Shown here: piece after piece, positions 18,031-26,697 of the stretch | Numbering within the stretch: position 1 is the first letter of the stretch | How the letters are laid out: every line of letters starts with the position of its first letter | Made by a program: the position numbers and the translations under genes | Notes under the pieces: generated by a model | The model's database searches: none | The model's input: the letters and a program-made list of their open reading frames with translations, nothing else | What the model was told of the DNA's origin: nothing | NCBI RefSeq assembly: GCF_020386635.1 | Contig: NZ_CP081942.1 | Coordinates: 1,364,001-1,428,000 of the forward strand | DNA: 64,000 nucleotides | Source: Pseudomonas sp. MM211 | GTDB taxonomy: Bacteria; Pseudomonadota; Gammaproteobacteria; Pseudomonadales; Pseudomonadaceae | Direction of reading: 5' to 3'

Positions 18031-18110
18031 GGGTCTGTTGACGTTTTAGCGCAACCCGCCGGTAATCAGCGCGACTGTTTTTGGCAGTCGTGTGAGATGT
18101 CAGCAGACCC
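18031..18110 (+). repeat. Hairpin element A just after the HU gene
   Basis: The outer arms GGGTCTGTTGAC (18031-18042) and GTCAGCAGACCC (18099-18110) pair along 12 bases with one G-U pair. An inner stem CGCGACTG/CAGTCGTG with a T-rich loop lies near 18070-18092. The start of the element matches a second element at 51925-51974 in 19 of 22 positions (GGGTCTGYTGACGTTTYAGCRC). It begins seven bases after the HU stop, so it may act as the 3' end of the HU mRNA. Confidence 0.65.
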
Positions 18111-18214
18111 ACCTCCCCAGAGCCCCTGCTAGCCGCACTCCATCGGGCTGGCTGTGAGGCCTATCGCAAGGCGCTACAATGCGCGGCCTCCTTTACTCGC
18201 CAACAGGCCATGCC

Positions 18215-18604
18215 ATGAAATTTCGTTTTCTTCTGTGGATGTTGGGCCGTCTTATGGCCAAGGCAAGCCGTGATAACCCAGCGTTTCGCCAGCAGCTGGA
18301 AGGGCGTGACCTGGTGTTTCAACTGCACACGCTGGACGGCAGGATTGCCCGTCACTTCATCGTCAACGAGCAACGCGTCAGCAGCAAGCGTGGCACGGCC
18401 AACGAGCCAGCCTTCGCCATCGGTTTCAAAGATGCGTCCTACGGTTTCGCCACCCTGACGGCGAAAAACAAGCAACTGGCTTTTATGCAGGGTATCCAGA
18501 ACAAGGACATTCAGATCCAGGGCAATACGGCTTTGGTGATGTGGTTCCAGGGCCTGAACAAGTACCTGCGCCCCAAACGCAAGACCGACAAGAAAGCAGC
18601 CTGA
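18215..18604 (+). CDS. SCP2 sterol-binding domain-like protein
   Basis: The 129-residue protein resembles SCP2-like lipid-binding domains: an initial amphipathic helix (FRFLLWMLGRLMAKASRDN), the DLVFQLHTLDGRIARHFIV strand pair, then AFAIGFKDASYGFATLTA and a helix-strand end with a basic tail (RPKRKTDKKAA). A role in binding a hydrophobic small molecule is inferred from the fold only. The ATG at 18215 was preferred to 18179 because it removes an unrelated 12-residue extension. It is convergent with the HDOD gene. Confidence 0.7.
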   Translation: MKFRFLLWMLGRLMAKASRDNPAFRQQLEGRDLVFQLHTLDGRIARHFIVNEQRVSSKRGTANEPAFAIGFKDASYGFATLTAKNKQLAFMQGIQNKDIQIQGNTALVMWFQGLNKYLRPKRKTDKKAA

Positions 18605-18619
18605 TTCAGCGATAAGTAT

Positions 18620-18650
18620 CCGTGGCCACTCGCTAAGTGAGTGGCCACGG
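18620..18650. terminator. Bidirectional terminator hairpin
   Basis: CCGTGGCCACTC and GAGTGGCCACGG form a perfect 12-bp stem with a seven-base loop between the convergent SCP2-like and HDOD genes. T-runs are weak on both sides, so the stem strength must do most of the work. Confidence 0.7.
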
Positions 18651-18658
18651 GTAAGTCG

Positions 18659-20065
18659 TCAGTTAGGCGAGCCGAACTGCGAAGCCAAATCGCGTAGGGC
18701 TACTTCTGCAGCCAGCACCTTGTTCAGCGCTTCTTCGGCTTTGTCCCGCGTGATTCCCAGGTTGTCGAGCAGGCTCTGCGGAACTTCGCGCTCGGGGCCG
18801 GTACCAATGCCGCGGTTGCGCAGCAGGCTGACGGCCAGGTACACCAGGTTCGGGTAAGTGGCGTGGTTACCACTGTAGGTCGCGTCGTGCTGGAAGCGCA
18901 GCGCCACCGCCAGTTCCTCGGGCATGTCCCAGTAGCGCATCAGCCAGGAGCCGATCTGCTCGCGGCTGATACCGAGCAGGTGCTGCTCGATATAGCTGTG
19001 CGGCAGGTGCTGGTTGACCTCCAGGTGGCGGCAGATCAGCGAGAAGTGCGGCGGGAACACGTGAGCCAGCACCAGGTTGCCGAAGTTGTGCAGCAAGCCA
19101 GCCAGGTAGGTCAGCCCCGCTTCCGGGCGCTGCGCACGCGGCATGGCGCGAGTCAGTCCTTCGATCACGGCGGCGGTGTAAATCGCCTGCTGCCAGTAGG
19201 GCGTAGTCTGCTGCGGCTGATCCTTGGGTAGGCTGAGAGTCTTGCCCAATGCCAGGCCCAGGGCCAGGTTGATCACCAGATCGAAGCCCAGTACGCGGAC
19301 GATGGCGTCTTCCACCGAGCGGATCTTGCCGGGAGCGGCGTAGTAGGGCGATGCCGCCCAACTCACTACTTGTGCAGCGAGCGCTGGATCGGTTTCGACC
19401 ACCCCAGTGATGTCGTCCACCGTGGCATTGGGGTCGACCCGCAGTTTGATGATTTTCTGTGCGGTTTCCGGCAGCGGTGGAATTTCAATGGTTTCTTCCA
19501 GGCGTTGCTGGATACGCCGCGCGGTAAAGGCCTGCACCGCGTGGCTGATCTCGTTTCGATCGTCGTCTGGGCGATTGAGGTTGGGCCTGACCTTACTCAG
19601 AGGCTCGCCGAAACGCGCGGCGCTAGCCTTGGCCAATAAGCTTTTGAAGGTCTCGTTATTCAACTCCAGTAACACACCGGGCTCACCGGACTGGATGAAC
19701 AGGCTCGGCACATCGAGCAACCGTTCATCGTACAGGCAAGGCGAACTGGTTAGCGCCGGGATGCCAGGCAACAGCTTCAGATCATGCTTGCTGAGCATGC
19801 GCTCCAGGCGTTCGGGTTTGACCGCCGTCAGCTTTCGTCCGGTCAGTTCTGCCAGGCGGTTGAGGTCAAGCAACTGACTTTGCGGAAACAGCACCAGCAG
19901 AGCCCCCACCGCGTCGTCGAGTAGCGCGGTTTGCACTCGCTGAGCGGCAGCCAGGCTGGGCTGCTCGATGCGCACTTGATAATTCAGCCCGAGCTTATCC
20001 AGCAGTTGGCGAATCACCAACGGCGGTTGGGGCGAGGTGTCGGAGGCGATGGCTACTTCAGTCAT
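18659..20065 (-). CDS. YbaK-like domain plus HDOD domain protein
   Basis: The 468-residue cytoplasmic protein joins two modules. Residues about 15-150 look like the YbaK/aminoacyl-tRNA deacylase fold (LVLFPQSQLLDLNRLAELTGRKL). Residues about 195-400 are an HDOD domain (IEIPPLPETAQKIIKLRVDPNATVDDI, then DPALAAQVVSWAASPYY and AGLLHNFGNLVLAHVFP). HDOD proteins are regulatory and usually lack hydrolase activity. Whether the YbaK-like part still deacylates tRNA is unknown. The ATG at 20065 removes a 33-residue extension that overlaps upstream DNA. It is downstream of recG on the same strand. Confidence 0.8.
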   Translation of the reverse strand: MTEVAIASDTSPQPPLVIRQLLDKLGLNYQVRIEQPSLAAAQRVQTALLDDAVGALLVLFPQSQLLDLNRLAELTGRKLTAVKPERLERMLSKHDLKLLPGIPALTSSPCLYDERLLDVPSLFIQSGEPGVLLELNNETFKSLLAKASAARFGEPLSKVRPNLNRPDDDRNEISHAVQAFTARRIQQRLEETIEIPPLPETAQKIIKLRVDPNATVDDITGVVETDPALAAQVVSWAASPYYAAPGKIRSVEDAIVRVLGFDLVINLALGLALGKTLSLPKDQPQQTTPYWQQAIYTAAVIEGLTRAMPRAQRPEAGLTYLAGLLHNFGNLVLAHVFPPHFSLICRHLEVNQHLPHSYIEQHLLGISREQIGSWLMRYWDMPEELAVALRFQHDATYSGNHATYPNLVYLAVSLLRNRGIGTGPEREVPQSLLDNLGITRDKAEEALNKVLAAEVALRDLASQFGSPN

Positions 20066-20160
20066 GACGTGTTCCGTCGTAAAGGGGGACGCAGCTCCCC
20101 AAGTATAACCAGCAAGCTGACAATGCGACCTCGTGAGTCGACCATCGTCCTGTGTAACGC

Positions 20161-22236
20161 TCAAACTTGCCCATATTGTTGACCATGACGCAGCCAGCGC
20201 TCCAGCAGCGGGCTGACATGTTGAGGCCAGTGCTCAAGCAGTTCCTGAGCCGCATCGCGAACCGCCGGCAGCAGGTCGGCATCACGCATCAGATCCGCTA
20301 CCTTGAACTGCAGCAGTCCGGTTTGTCGAGTGCCGAGCATTTCTCCAGGGCCGCGCAGCTCGAGATCCTTTTCCGCGATGATGAAGCCATCAGAGGTTTC
20401 GCGCATGATGCCTAGCCGCTCACGACCGATCTGTGAGAGCGGCGGGTGGTAGAGCAGCACGCAATGGCTGGCAGCGCTGCCACGGCCGACCCGGCCTCGT
20501 AATTGATGCAGTTGCGCCAGGCCGAGGCGCTCGGGGTTCTCGATGATCATCAGGCTGGCATTGGGTACATCGACCCCCACCTCGATCACCGTGGTGGCTA
20601 CCAGCAACTGTAGTTGACCCTGTTTGAACTGATCCATCACTGCGGCTTTTTCGGCAGGCTTCATGCGCCCGTGGATCAGCCCGACCTGCTGGCCAACGAG
20701 GGCGGCAGACAGATCCTCATAAGTCGTCTCCGCTGCCTGGCAGGTCAGCTCTTCGGATTCCTCGATCAGCGTGCAGACCCAGTAGGCCTGACGCCCTTCG
20801 TTGCAGGCCGAACGTACCCGCTCGACCACTTCGAAGCGGCGACTGTCGGCGACCAATACGGTGTTCACTGGAGTACGGCCGGGAGGCAGCTCGTCGAGGA
20901 TCGAGGTATCCAGATCCGCATAAGCGCTCATCGCCAGCGTGCGTGGAATCGGCGTCGCGGTCATGATCAACTGGTGTGGGCTGAGCCGGCCGCCCACGCC
21001 TTTCTGGCGCAGCGCCAGACGCTGTTGCACGCCGAAGCGATGCTGTTCGTCGATGATCGCCAGGGCCAGATTGCGAAAGCGCACCTCTTCCTGAAACAGC
21101 GCGTGGGTTCCGACCACCATGGGCGCGCCGGCCGCGATCTGCTCCAGGGCGGCGACGCGCGCCTTGCCCTTCAACTTTCCGGCCAGCCATGCGGTTTCCA
21201 GACCTAGTGGCTGCAGCCAGCGGGTGAAGTTCAGGTAATGCTGTTCGGCAAGGATCTCTGTGGGCGCCATCAGCGCGACCTGGTAACCGGCTTCGATTGC
21301 CTGCAGCGCGGCGAAGGCCGCGACCACGGTCTTGCCAGCGCCAACATCGCCCTGCACCAGGCGCAGCATCGGCTCGCTTTGGCTCAGGTCATAGGCTATT
21401 TCCGCGCCGACCCGCTGCTGCGCGCCGGTGGGCTTGAAGCCAAGGTTATCGAGAAACTGCTTCGGCAGCTTTCGTGCGACAGGCAGCGCAGGCGCGTGCT
21501 GAGCGCGCGCGCTTTCTCGCAAGCGCTGCATCGATAGCTGATGGGTGAGCAGCTCTTCGAAGGCCAGCCGATGCTGAGCCCAGTGGCGACCTTCGGCGAG
21601 TTCCTCGAGGTCGGCATCCGGTGGTGGCCGGTGCAGGTAGCGAATCGCCTGATCCAGCGCCGCTAGCTGGTAATCGTTGGCCAATTCGCGGGGTAACCAG
21701 TCCGGCAGGCTGTGCGGGCCGAGGCGAGCCAGGGCCTGTTCGCTGAGCTGACGCAGGCGCTGTTGGGTAAGCCCTTCGGTGGTCGGGTAGATCGGCGTCA
21801 GGGTTTGTTCAACGGCCGGTGGTTCATCGCCGGACAGGGCGCGGTATTCGGGGTGGTAGATTTCCAGGCCAGACGAACCAGGGCGGATTTCACCGTAGCA
21901 GCGCACCTGGGTGCCACGCTTGAGGCCTTCTTTCTGCGCATTGCTGAAATGGTAGAAGCGCAGGCTGAGTGTGCCGCTGCCATCATTCAGACGCACCAGC
22001 AGGCTGCGGCGCTTGCCCATCACTACATCTGCGCCGGAAACGGTGCCCTCGACCACCGCGTCCTGGCCGGGTCGCAAGGCGCCGATGGGAACGATCCGGG
22101 TGCGATCCTGATAGCGCAGGGGCAGATGGAAAAGGATGTCCTGCAGGGTTTCCAGGCCGACCTTGGCGAGTTTCTCCGCCAGGGCCGCGCCGACACCTTT
22201 GAGGTCGGTAACGGAAACCGTCGACAGCTCGCTCAT
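20161..22236 (-). CDS. recG: ATP-dependent DNA helicase RecG
   Basis: The 691-residue helicase remodels stalled forks and Holliday junctions. The N-terminal wedge/OB region (about 1-170) precedes the motor: Walker A GDVGAGKTVVAAF, the Walker B box DEQHRFGVQQR, motif III TATPIPRTLA, TTVIEVGVDVPNA, and HQLRGRVGRG. The C-terminus has the FKVADLMRDADLL stretch typical of RecG. It starts eight bases downstream of oxyR on the same strand, so oxyR-recG is a likely transcription unit. Confidence 0.96.
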   Translation of the reverse strand: MSELSTVSVTDLKGVGAALAEKLAKVGLETLQDILFHLPLRYQDRTRIVPIGALRPGQDAVVEGTVSGADVVMGKRRSLLVRLNDGSGTLSLRFYHFSNAQKEGLKRGTQVRCYGEIRPGSSGLEIYHPEYRALSGDEPPAVEQTLTPIYPTTEGLTQQRLRQLSEQALARLGPHSLPDWLPRELANDYQLAALDQAIRYLHRPPPDADLEELAEGRHWAQHRLAFEELLTHQLSMQRLRESARAQHAPALPVARKLPKQFLDNLGFKPTGAQQRVGAEIAYDLSQSEPMLRLVQGDVGAGKTVVAAFAALQAIEAGYQVALMAPTEILAEQHYLNFTRWLQPLGLETAWLAGKLKGKARVAALEQIAAGAPMVVGTHALFQEEVRFRNLALAIIDEQHRFGVQQRLALRQKGVGGRLSPHQLIMTATPIPRTLAMSAYADLDTSILDELPPGRTPVNTVLVADSRRFEVVERVRSACNEGRQAYWVCTLIEESEELTCQAAETTYEDLSAALVGQQVGLIHGRMKPAEKAAVMDQFKQGQLQLLVATTVIEVGVDVPNASLMIIENPERLGLAQLHQLRGRVGRGSAASHCVLLYHPPLSQIGRERLGIMRETSDGFIIAEKDLELRGPGEMLGTRQTGLLQFKVADLMRDADLLPAVRDAAQELLEHWPQHVSPLLERWLRHGQQYGQV

Positions 22237-22244
22237 CGTTGCCC

Positions 22245-23168
22245 TCAGACGCTACGCGGCAGGGGTTTGGCGACCGAGCACAGGCGAATGGAGTCAGCCA
22301 GCACCTCGATGGCCTTCGGCCGAGGGAAGCTGGCGCGCCAGGCGATGGCTACGGTACGGAACGGCGCCGGCGGGCTGAGCGGGCGTACTTCGATCACGCC
22401 CGGGGCATAGTGGTGGCTGTCGACTGCCGAGAACGGCAGGATGGAAACGCCGAGGCCCGAGGCAACCATATGACGGATGGTTTCCAGCGAGCTGGATTCC
22501 ACCGTGGTGTGCCGGGCTTGTTCCTCGCCCTTGCGCAGGGTCGGGCAGGCTTCCAGAACCTGATCGCGGAAACAATGGCCCTCGCCGAGCAGCAACAGGC
22601 TCTTGTCATTGAGCAGTTTGGTGTCGATGGTCTTCATCGCCGTCCACGGGTGATCTGCCGGCAGCAGGGCGTAGAAGGGCTCGTCGTACAGCGGCAGGGT
22701 CAGCACGTCGGCTTCCTGGAACGGCAGCGCGACAATGATCGCGTCCAGCTCGCCGGTGCGCAGCTTGTCACGCAGCACGTGGGTGAAGTTTTCTTCAATG
22801 TACAACGGCATCTGGGTGGCCACGCGATGCAGCTGCGGGATCAGATGGGGGAACAGATAAGGGCCGACCGTATAGATGGCGCCGATTTTCAACGGTGCTG
22901 CCAACTGGTTCTTGCCGGCTTGGGCCAGCTCGCGGATGCCTTGAGCCTGCTCCAGTACCTTTTGTGCCTGGGTGACTATGCCTTCACCGACCGGCGTCAG
23001 GCGCACTGCGCTCTTGCTGCGCTCGAAGATCAGCACGCCGAGTTCGTCTTCAAGTTTCTTTACGCCGACCGACAGGGTGGGCTGGCTAACATGGCAGCGC
23101 TCGGCGGCTCGGCCAAAGTGTTGTTCCTGAGCGAGCGTCACGATGTAGCGCAGTTCAGTGAGGGTCAT
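22245..23168 (-). CDS. oxyR: Hydrogen peroxide-sensing LysR-type regulator OxyR
   Basis: The 307-residue protein activates peroxide defence genes. The N-terminal helix-turn-helix (AAERCHVSQPTLSVGVKKLE) is standard for LysR regulators. The redox pair is present at the canonical positions, C199 and C208, in GEGHCFRDQVLEACPTL. The ATG at 23168 gives MTLTELRYIV, the usual start. It is followed closely by recG and preceded by the tonB operon and a terminator hairpin. Confidence 0.96.
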   Translation of the reverse strand: MTLTELRYIVTLAQEQHFGRAAERCHVSQPTLSVGVKKLEDELGVLIFERSKSAVRLTPVGEGIVTQAQKVLEQAQGIRELAQAGKNQLAAPLKIGAIYTVGPYLFPHLIPQLHRVATQMPLYIEENFTHVLRDKLRTGELDAIIVALPFQEADVLTLPLYDEPFYALLPADHPWTAMKTIDTKLLNDKSLLLLGEGHCFRDQVLEACPTLRKGEEQARHTTVESSSLETIRHMVASGLGVSILPFSAVDSHHYAPGVIEVRPLSPPAPFRTVAIAWRASFPRPKAIEVLADSIRLCSVAKPLPRSV

Positions 23169-23267
23169 AGTCTTAGTCCATTGAGATGGAGCCAAGCATA
23201 GCCGCTGTCTTCTATGTAACCAACCACTGAGGTGTGTCTGTGAGGGGGATATTACCGGGGGAAATGC

Positions 23268-23298
23268 ATCCGCCCCGGCTTTTTGGCCTGGGGCGGAT
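23268..23298 (-). terminator. Terminator hairpin after tonB
   Basis: ATCCGCCCC (23268-23276) and GGGGCGGAT (23290-23298) make a 9-bp GC-rich stem, with extra pairing of GGC and GCC inside. It lies eight bases beyond the tonB stop on the minus strand and separates exbB-exbD-tonB from oxyR. There is no strong T-run. Confidence 0.65.
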
Positions 23299-23305
23299 AA
23301 GTGCA

Positions 23306-24052
23306 TCAGCGACCGCGGCCGCGCTCCAGCGAGTAGATGAAGGGCGCGACGATTTCCACACTGCCATCCTTGAGCATTTCAGGTGGCGGTTTGGGTAGCG
23401 GTTGTGCGCGACGGATCATCTGCAGCGTGGCCCTGTCCAGGGATGCGCTACTGGATTTGCCGACCAGCGTGTACGACAACACCATGCCATTGGCGTCGAC
23501 CACGAAGCGCAAGCGATTGACGCCCTCGAGGCCGCGGCGGCGCGCGTCTTCCGGGTAACGCTTGTACTTGGCCAGGTGGGTCAGCAGCTGACTTTGCCAG
23601 GTGACTTCAGCCTTGCTCGGCGAGCTGACCGGTGCCTGTTGTGGCGCTGCCGGTTTGGCTTCAGCCGGTGCAGGAGGCGCGGGTGGGGCGTCTTCTGGCG
23701 GCTCGTCCTGAGGCTCTGGCGGCTTCGGCTCGGGCGGCTTGGGCTTCGGCGGCTTGGGTTTTGGCTTCGGCTTGGGTTTCGGCGGCGTTACTGCCAGCGT
23801 CGGCTTGGGCGCTTCGACCAGTTTCGGCTGAGGCTCGGGCTCCTCCGGAACGACTTCCGGTGGCGGCGGCGGAGCAGGCTTGGGCGCGGCTGGGGGCAGT
23901 GGTTCCAGTTCGACGATCATGGCTGCGGGTGGCAGCTCGATGGGCGTCGCTTGGGGCTGCCAGTACATGGCCCAGAGGAACAGACCGATGTGCAGCCCAA
24001 CCACGATGACCAGGCTAGCGAACCAGGAGAACGTGCGGCTGGATTTCTTCAT
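23306..24052 (-). CDS. tonB: Energy transducer TonB
   Basis: The 248-residue protein couples the ExbBD proton channel to outer-membrane receptors. It has one N-terminal anchor (SWFASLVIVVGLHIGLFLWAM), then a long periplasmic stretch rich in proline, with KP and EP repeats at about 50-145, and a C-terminal TonB domain (YPEDARRRGLEGVNRLRFVVDANG, ending VEIVAPFIYSL). The start overlaps the exbD stop by four bases, so it is the third gene of an exbB-exbD-tonB operon. Confidence 0.93.
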   Translation of the reverse strand: MKKSSRTFSWFASLVIVVGLHIGLFLWAMYWQPQATPIELPPAAMIVELEPLPPAAPKPAPPPPPEVVPEEPEPQPKLVEAPKPTLAVTPPKPKPKPKPKPPKPKPPEPKPPEPQDEPPEDAPPAPPAPAEAKPAAPQQAPVSSPSKAEVTWQSQLLTHLAKYKRYPEDARRRGLEGVNRLRFVVDANGMVLSYTLVGKSSSASLDRATLQMIRRAQPLPKPPPEMLKDGSVEIVAPFIYSLERGRGR

Positions 24053-24477
24053 TGCGCGCCGACCGTCTCCAGGCCTACCAGGCCGATCTTCAGATAGCCG
24101 GTGCCACGCAGGGTGTCCATGACTTCCATCAGGTCGCCATATTCGACGCCCTTGTCGCCGCGTACGAAGATGGTCTTGTCCTTGTCATTCTGCGTCAGCT
24201 TGTCCAGCGCCGCGCCGAGCATGGCCGGCTGTACTTCGTCGTTATCGATGAACAGCTTCTTGTCGTCCTTGATGCTCAGGTAGATCGGCTTGTCCGGGCG
24301 GGGCGCCGGCTTGGCGCTGGACGCGGGCAGGTCGATCTTCACGTCGACGGTGGCCAGCGGTGCGGCGACCATGAAGATGATCAGCAGCACCAGCATCACG
24401 TCGATGAAGGGCGTTACGTTGATCTCGTGGTTTTCCTGGAGATCGTCGCCGCCGTTTTCGTTGAGATGAAGACCCAT
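24049..24477 (-). CDS. exbD: TonB-system biopolymer transport protein ExbD
   Basis: The 142-residue protein has one membrane helix with the key aspartate in INVTPFIDVMLVLLIIFMV, and a periplasmic domain ending DTLRGTGYLKIGLVG. It forms the proton channel with ExbB that powers TonB. The ATG at 24477 (MGLHLNENGG) lies four bases after the exbB stop, and the gene overlaps tonB by four bases. Confidence 0.95.
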   Translation of the reverse strand: MGLHLNENGGDDLQENHEINVTPFIDVMLVLLIIFMVAAPLATVDVKIDLPASSAKPAPRPDKPIYLSIKDDKKLFIDNDEVQPAMLGAALDKLTQNDKDKTIFVRGDKGVEYGDLMEVMDTLRGTGYLKIGLVGLETVGAQ

Positions 24478-24481
24478 GGCC

Positions 24482-25630
24482 TTAACCCGCCTTGACCATG
24501 TGAGGCTGTTGGGAGCGATCGCCGCTCGGCAGCATGTCCAGGTCACGGCTGACCAGCAGCAGCACCTGAGCGGATGCGTCGGCGACCTGCGCCTTGTAGG
24601 CGCTGATCGAGCGCGAGAAGGCGTTGTAGATGATCACCGCAGGAATCGCAGCAACCAGACCCAGAGCGGTCGCCAGCAGTGCTTCGGCGATACCGGGAGC
24701 GACCACGGCAAGGTTGGTGGTCTGGGTTTTGGCGATACCGATGAAGCTGTTCATGATGCCCCACACGGTGCCGAACAGGCCGACGAAGGGTGCGGTGGAA
24801 CCGATGGTGGCGAGTACCCCGGTACCTTTGCTCATGTCGCGACCGCAAGCACCGACCAGACGCTCGAGGCGGAAGCTGACACGCTCCTTGATACCTTCCT
24901 TCTCGCGGCTGGTAGCCGAAAGTTTCAGTTCTTCGCGGGCGTCTTCAATGAGGATTTCGCTGAAGCTGTGCTTGGCGCGAGCCTGATCGCTGGCCTGGGC
25001 CAGGTTGCGAGCACCTTTCAACTCGAGGATTTCGCGGCGCAGACGGCGACGTGCACCGACCAGTTCGATGGTCTTGGCAATCCAGATGGTCCAGGTCAGG
25101 ATCGACGCCAGTACCAGACCGATCATCACCGTTTTGACCACTACGTCGGCGCCCTGGTACATGCCCCACGGGGACAGGTCGTGGAAGATCACTTCTGCTT
25201 CGGCAGCGGAATCTTCGCCTATTGCCTGTGCGTCCGCGCTCTGCTCGGCGGCGAGGGCCTGCTGCAGTTTTGCGGCATCTTCAGGAGCGATATTGTTTTC
25301 GCTGAAGAACTGCTGACGTGCTTCGTTGAGCTGCTCTGGGGTAGCCTGCGGGCCCAGCGCCTCGAGTTTGTCACCCAGCGCATCGACCTGAGCGGTGGCT
25401 TCCGGCGACAGCGGTGCAGCCTGCAGTTGTGGTGCAGTGGCAGCCGGATCGGTGTTGGCGGGGGCCTGCTGCGTAGCAGTGGCTGGTTCGGCTGGCGCAG
25501 GAGCCGACTGATCGGCGAAGCTCGCGGTCGGAGCCAGCGTCAGGCTGAGCAGCAGAGCGAGGAGCGCGCCGAGGCGTTGCGGCCGAGCGGCGACAGTGGT
25601 TGGCTTAGCGCTATGGGCGGTAGAGTTCAT
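24482..25630 (-). CDS. exbB: TonB-system proton channel protein ExbB, long periplasmic N-terminus
   Basis: The 382-residue protein has a signal-like N-terminal segment (LGALLALLLSLTLAPTASFA), a long Ala/Pro/Gln-rich periplasmic region up to about residue 150, and then the MotA/ExbB core with three membrane helices, including TGVLATIGSTAPFVGLFGTVWGIM and ALLATALGLVAAIPAVIIYN. The extension is common in Pseudomonas ExbB. The ATG at 25630 was chosen because it starts just before the signal-like part. It heads the exbB-exbD-tonB operon; the upstream gap has a palindrome that may be a metal-regulator site. Confidence 0.92.
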   Translation of the reverse strand: MNSTAHSAKPTTVAARPQRLGALLALLLSLTLAPTASFADQSAPAPAEPATATQQAPANTDPAATAPQLQAAPLSPEATAQVDALGDKLEALGPQATPEQLNEARQQFFSENNIAPEDAAKLQQALAAEQSADAQAIGEDSAAEAEVIFHDLSPWGMYQGADVVVKTVMIGLVLASILTWTIWIAKTIELVGARRRLRREILELKGARNLAQASDQARAKHSFSEILIEDAREELKLSATSREKEGIKERVSFRLERLVGACGRDMSKGTGVLATIGSTAPFVGLFGTVWGIMNSFIGIAKTQTTNLAVVAPGIAEALLATALGLVAAIPAVIIYNAFSRSISAYKAQVADASAQVLLLVSRDLDMLPSGDRSQQPHMVKAG

Positions 25631-25734
25631 GCTTGCCGGACCTAAGTGTGATGACGGTGATCTGCGCAGGCGAAACGCTGCGCGGCAAAAAAGGCTGAAC
25701 ATTATTGCAAGTAATTCTTGTTTATGAAAGCGAT

Positions 25735-25753
25735 AATGTAACTATATTACATT
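25735..25753. promoter_or_regulatory. 19-bp palindrome between exbB and the epimerase gene
   Basis: AATGTAACTATATTACATT has perfect 7-base arms (AATGTAA, TTACATT) around five bases. It lies in the AT-rich divergent gap, 105 bases before exbB and 46 bases before the epimerase-like gene. The outer AATGT/ACATT resembles Zur boxes, and the flanking GATAATG resembles part of a Fur box, but neither match is complete. It is a candidate metalloregulator operator. Confidence 0.5.
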
Positions 25754-25798
25754 CAGTCCGTCGTGTTAGAGCGTTCGCGGGGCTGAGAGAGGGCAGTG

Positions 25799-26656
25799 AT
25801 GAGTAGAGTTGCAAGCGTGATGATCGCCGGGTGCGGGGATGTCGGAGGCCGTCTTGCGGTGCGTCTGCATGACGCGGGCTGGCAGGTCTATGGCATGCGC
25901 CGAACGGTATCCGAATTGCCCGCAGGCATCCTGCCGGTAGCGGGCGACCTGCACCAGCCTGGCTGCCCCGAGCAATGGCCGCAGGGTGAGCTGGATTATC
26001 TGGTGTATAGCGCAGCCGCTACCCAGCACGATGAGCCGGGCTATCGGCAGGCGTACGTCGACGGCCTACGCCATGTGCTGAACTGGCTGAAATCGCGAGG
26101 ACAGCGCCCGAAGCGTCTGCTCTTCGTTTCCAGCAGTGGCGTATACGCCCAGGCGGATGGCGAGTGGATCGACGAAACCTCGCCGGCAGAGGCGCAGAGC
26201 TATTCAGGTCGTGTGATGCGCGAGGCGGAGCAGGTGGCGTGGAGCGCTGAGGTGCCGGCCACGGTGGTGCGTCTTACCGGCATCTACGGCCCCGGTCGCG
26301 AGTGGCTGCTCAAGCAAGTGCGCATGGGCTATCGGGTATCCGTGGAGCCGCCGCTCTATGGCAACCGCATTCATGCCGATGACGCCGCGGGGCTGTTGGC
26401 CTTTTTGCTGCAGGCGGATTCGGCAGGCAAGCCGCTGGATGATTGCTATATCGGTGTGGATGACGAGCCGGCGCCGCTGCACGAGGTTATGGGCTGGTTG
26501 CGTCAGCAATTGGGTGTCGAGCATTGGTCGGAGGAGTCGACCGTGCGGCGTTCCGGCAGCAAGCGCTGCAGCAATGCGCGTGCCCGGGCGTTGGGCTGGT
26601 CGCCGCAGTACCCCAGCTATCGCGAGGGTTATGCCGCGGTATTGCGCGAGGGGTAA
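25799..26656 (+). CDS. NAD-dependent epimerase/dehydratase-like (extended SDR) protein
   Basis: The 285-residue protein has the nucleotide-binding start MIAGCGDVGGRLAVRLHDAGW with a GxGxxG-type loop, the RLLFVSSSGVYAQ strand, and TVVRLTGIYGPGREW, as in extended short-chain dehydrogenases of the YeeZ type. The catalytic tyrosine of the YxxxK motif may be Y in SYSGRVMREAE, where the lysine is replaced by arginine, so its chemistry is uncertain. The ATG at 25799 is preceded by GAGAGAGGG; a GTG at 25796 is also possible. It is transcribed away from exbB. Confidence 0.78.
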   Translation: MSRVASVMIAGCGDVGGRLAVRLHDAGWQVYGMRRTVSELPAGILPVAGDLHQPGCPEQWPQGELDYLVYSAAATQHDEPGYRQAYVDGLRHVLNWLKSRGQRPKRLLFVSSSGVYAQADGEWIDETSPAEAQSYSGRVMREAEQVAWSAEVPATVVRLTGIYGPGREWLLKQVRMGYRVSVEPPLYGNRIHADDAAGLLAFLLQADSAGKPLDDCYIGVDDEPAPLHEVMGWLRQQLGVEHWSEESTVRRSGSKRCSNARARALGWSPQYPSYREGYAAVLREG

Positions 26657-26663
26657 GGCGGGG

Positions 26664-26687
26664 CGCCCGGAGCGAACGCTCCGGGCG
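26664..26687. terminator. Bidirectional terminator hairpin
   Basis: CGCCCGGAGCG-AA-CGCTCCGGGCG is a perfect 11-bp stem with a two-base loop between the convergent epimerase-like and ridA genes. No T-run follows on either strand. Confidence 0.7.
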
Positions 26688-26697
26688 TGGGCATTGG

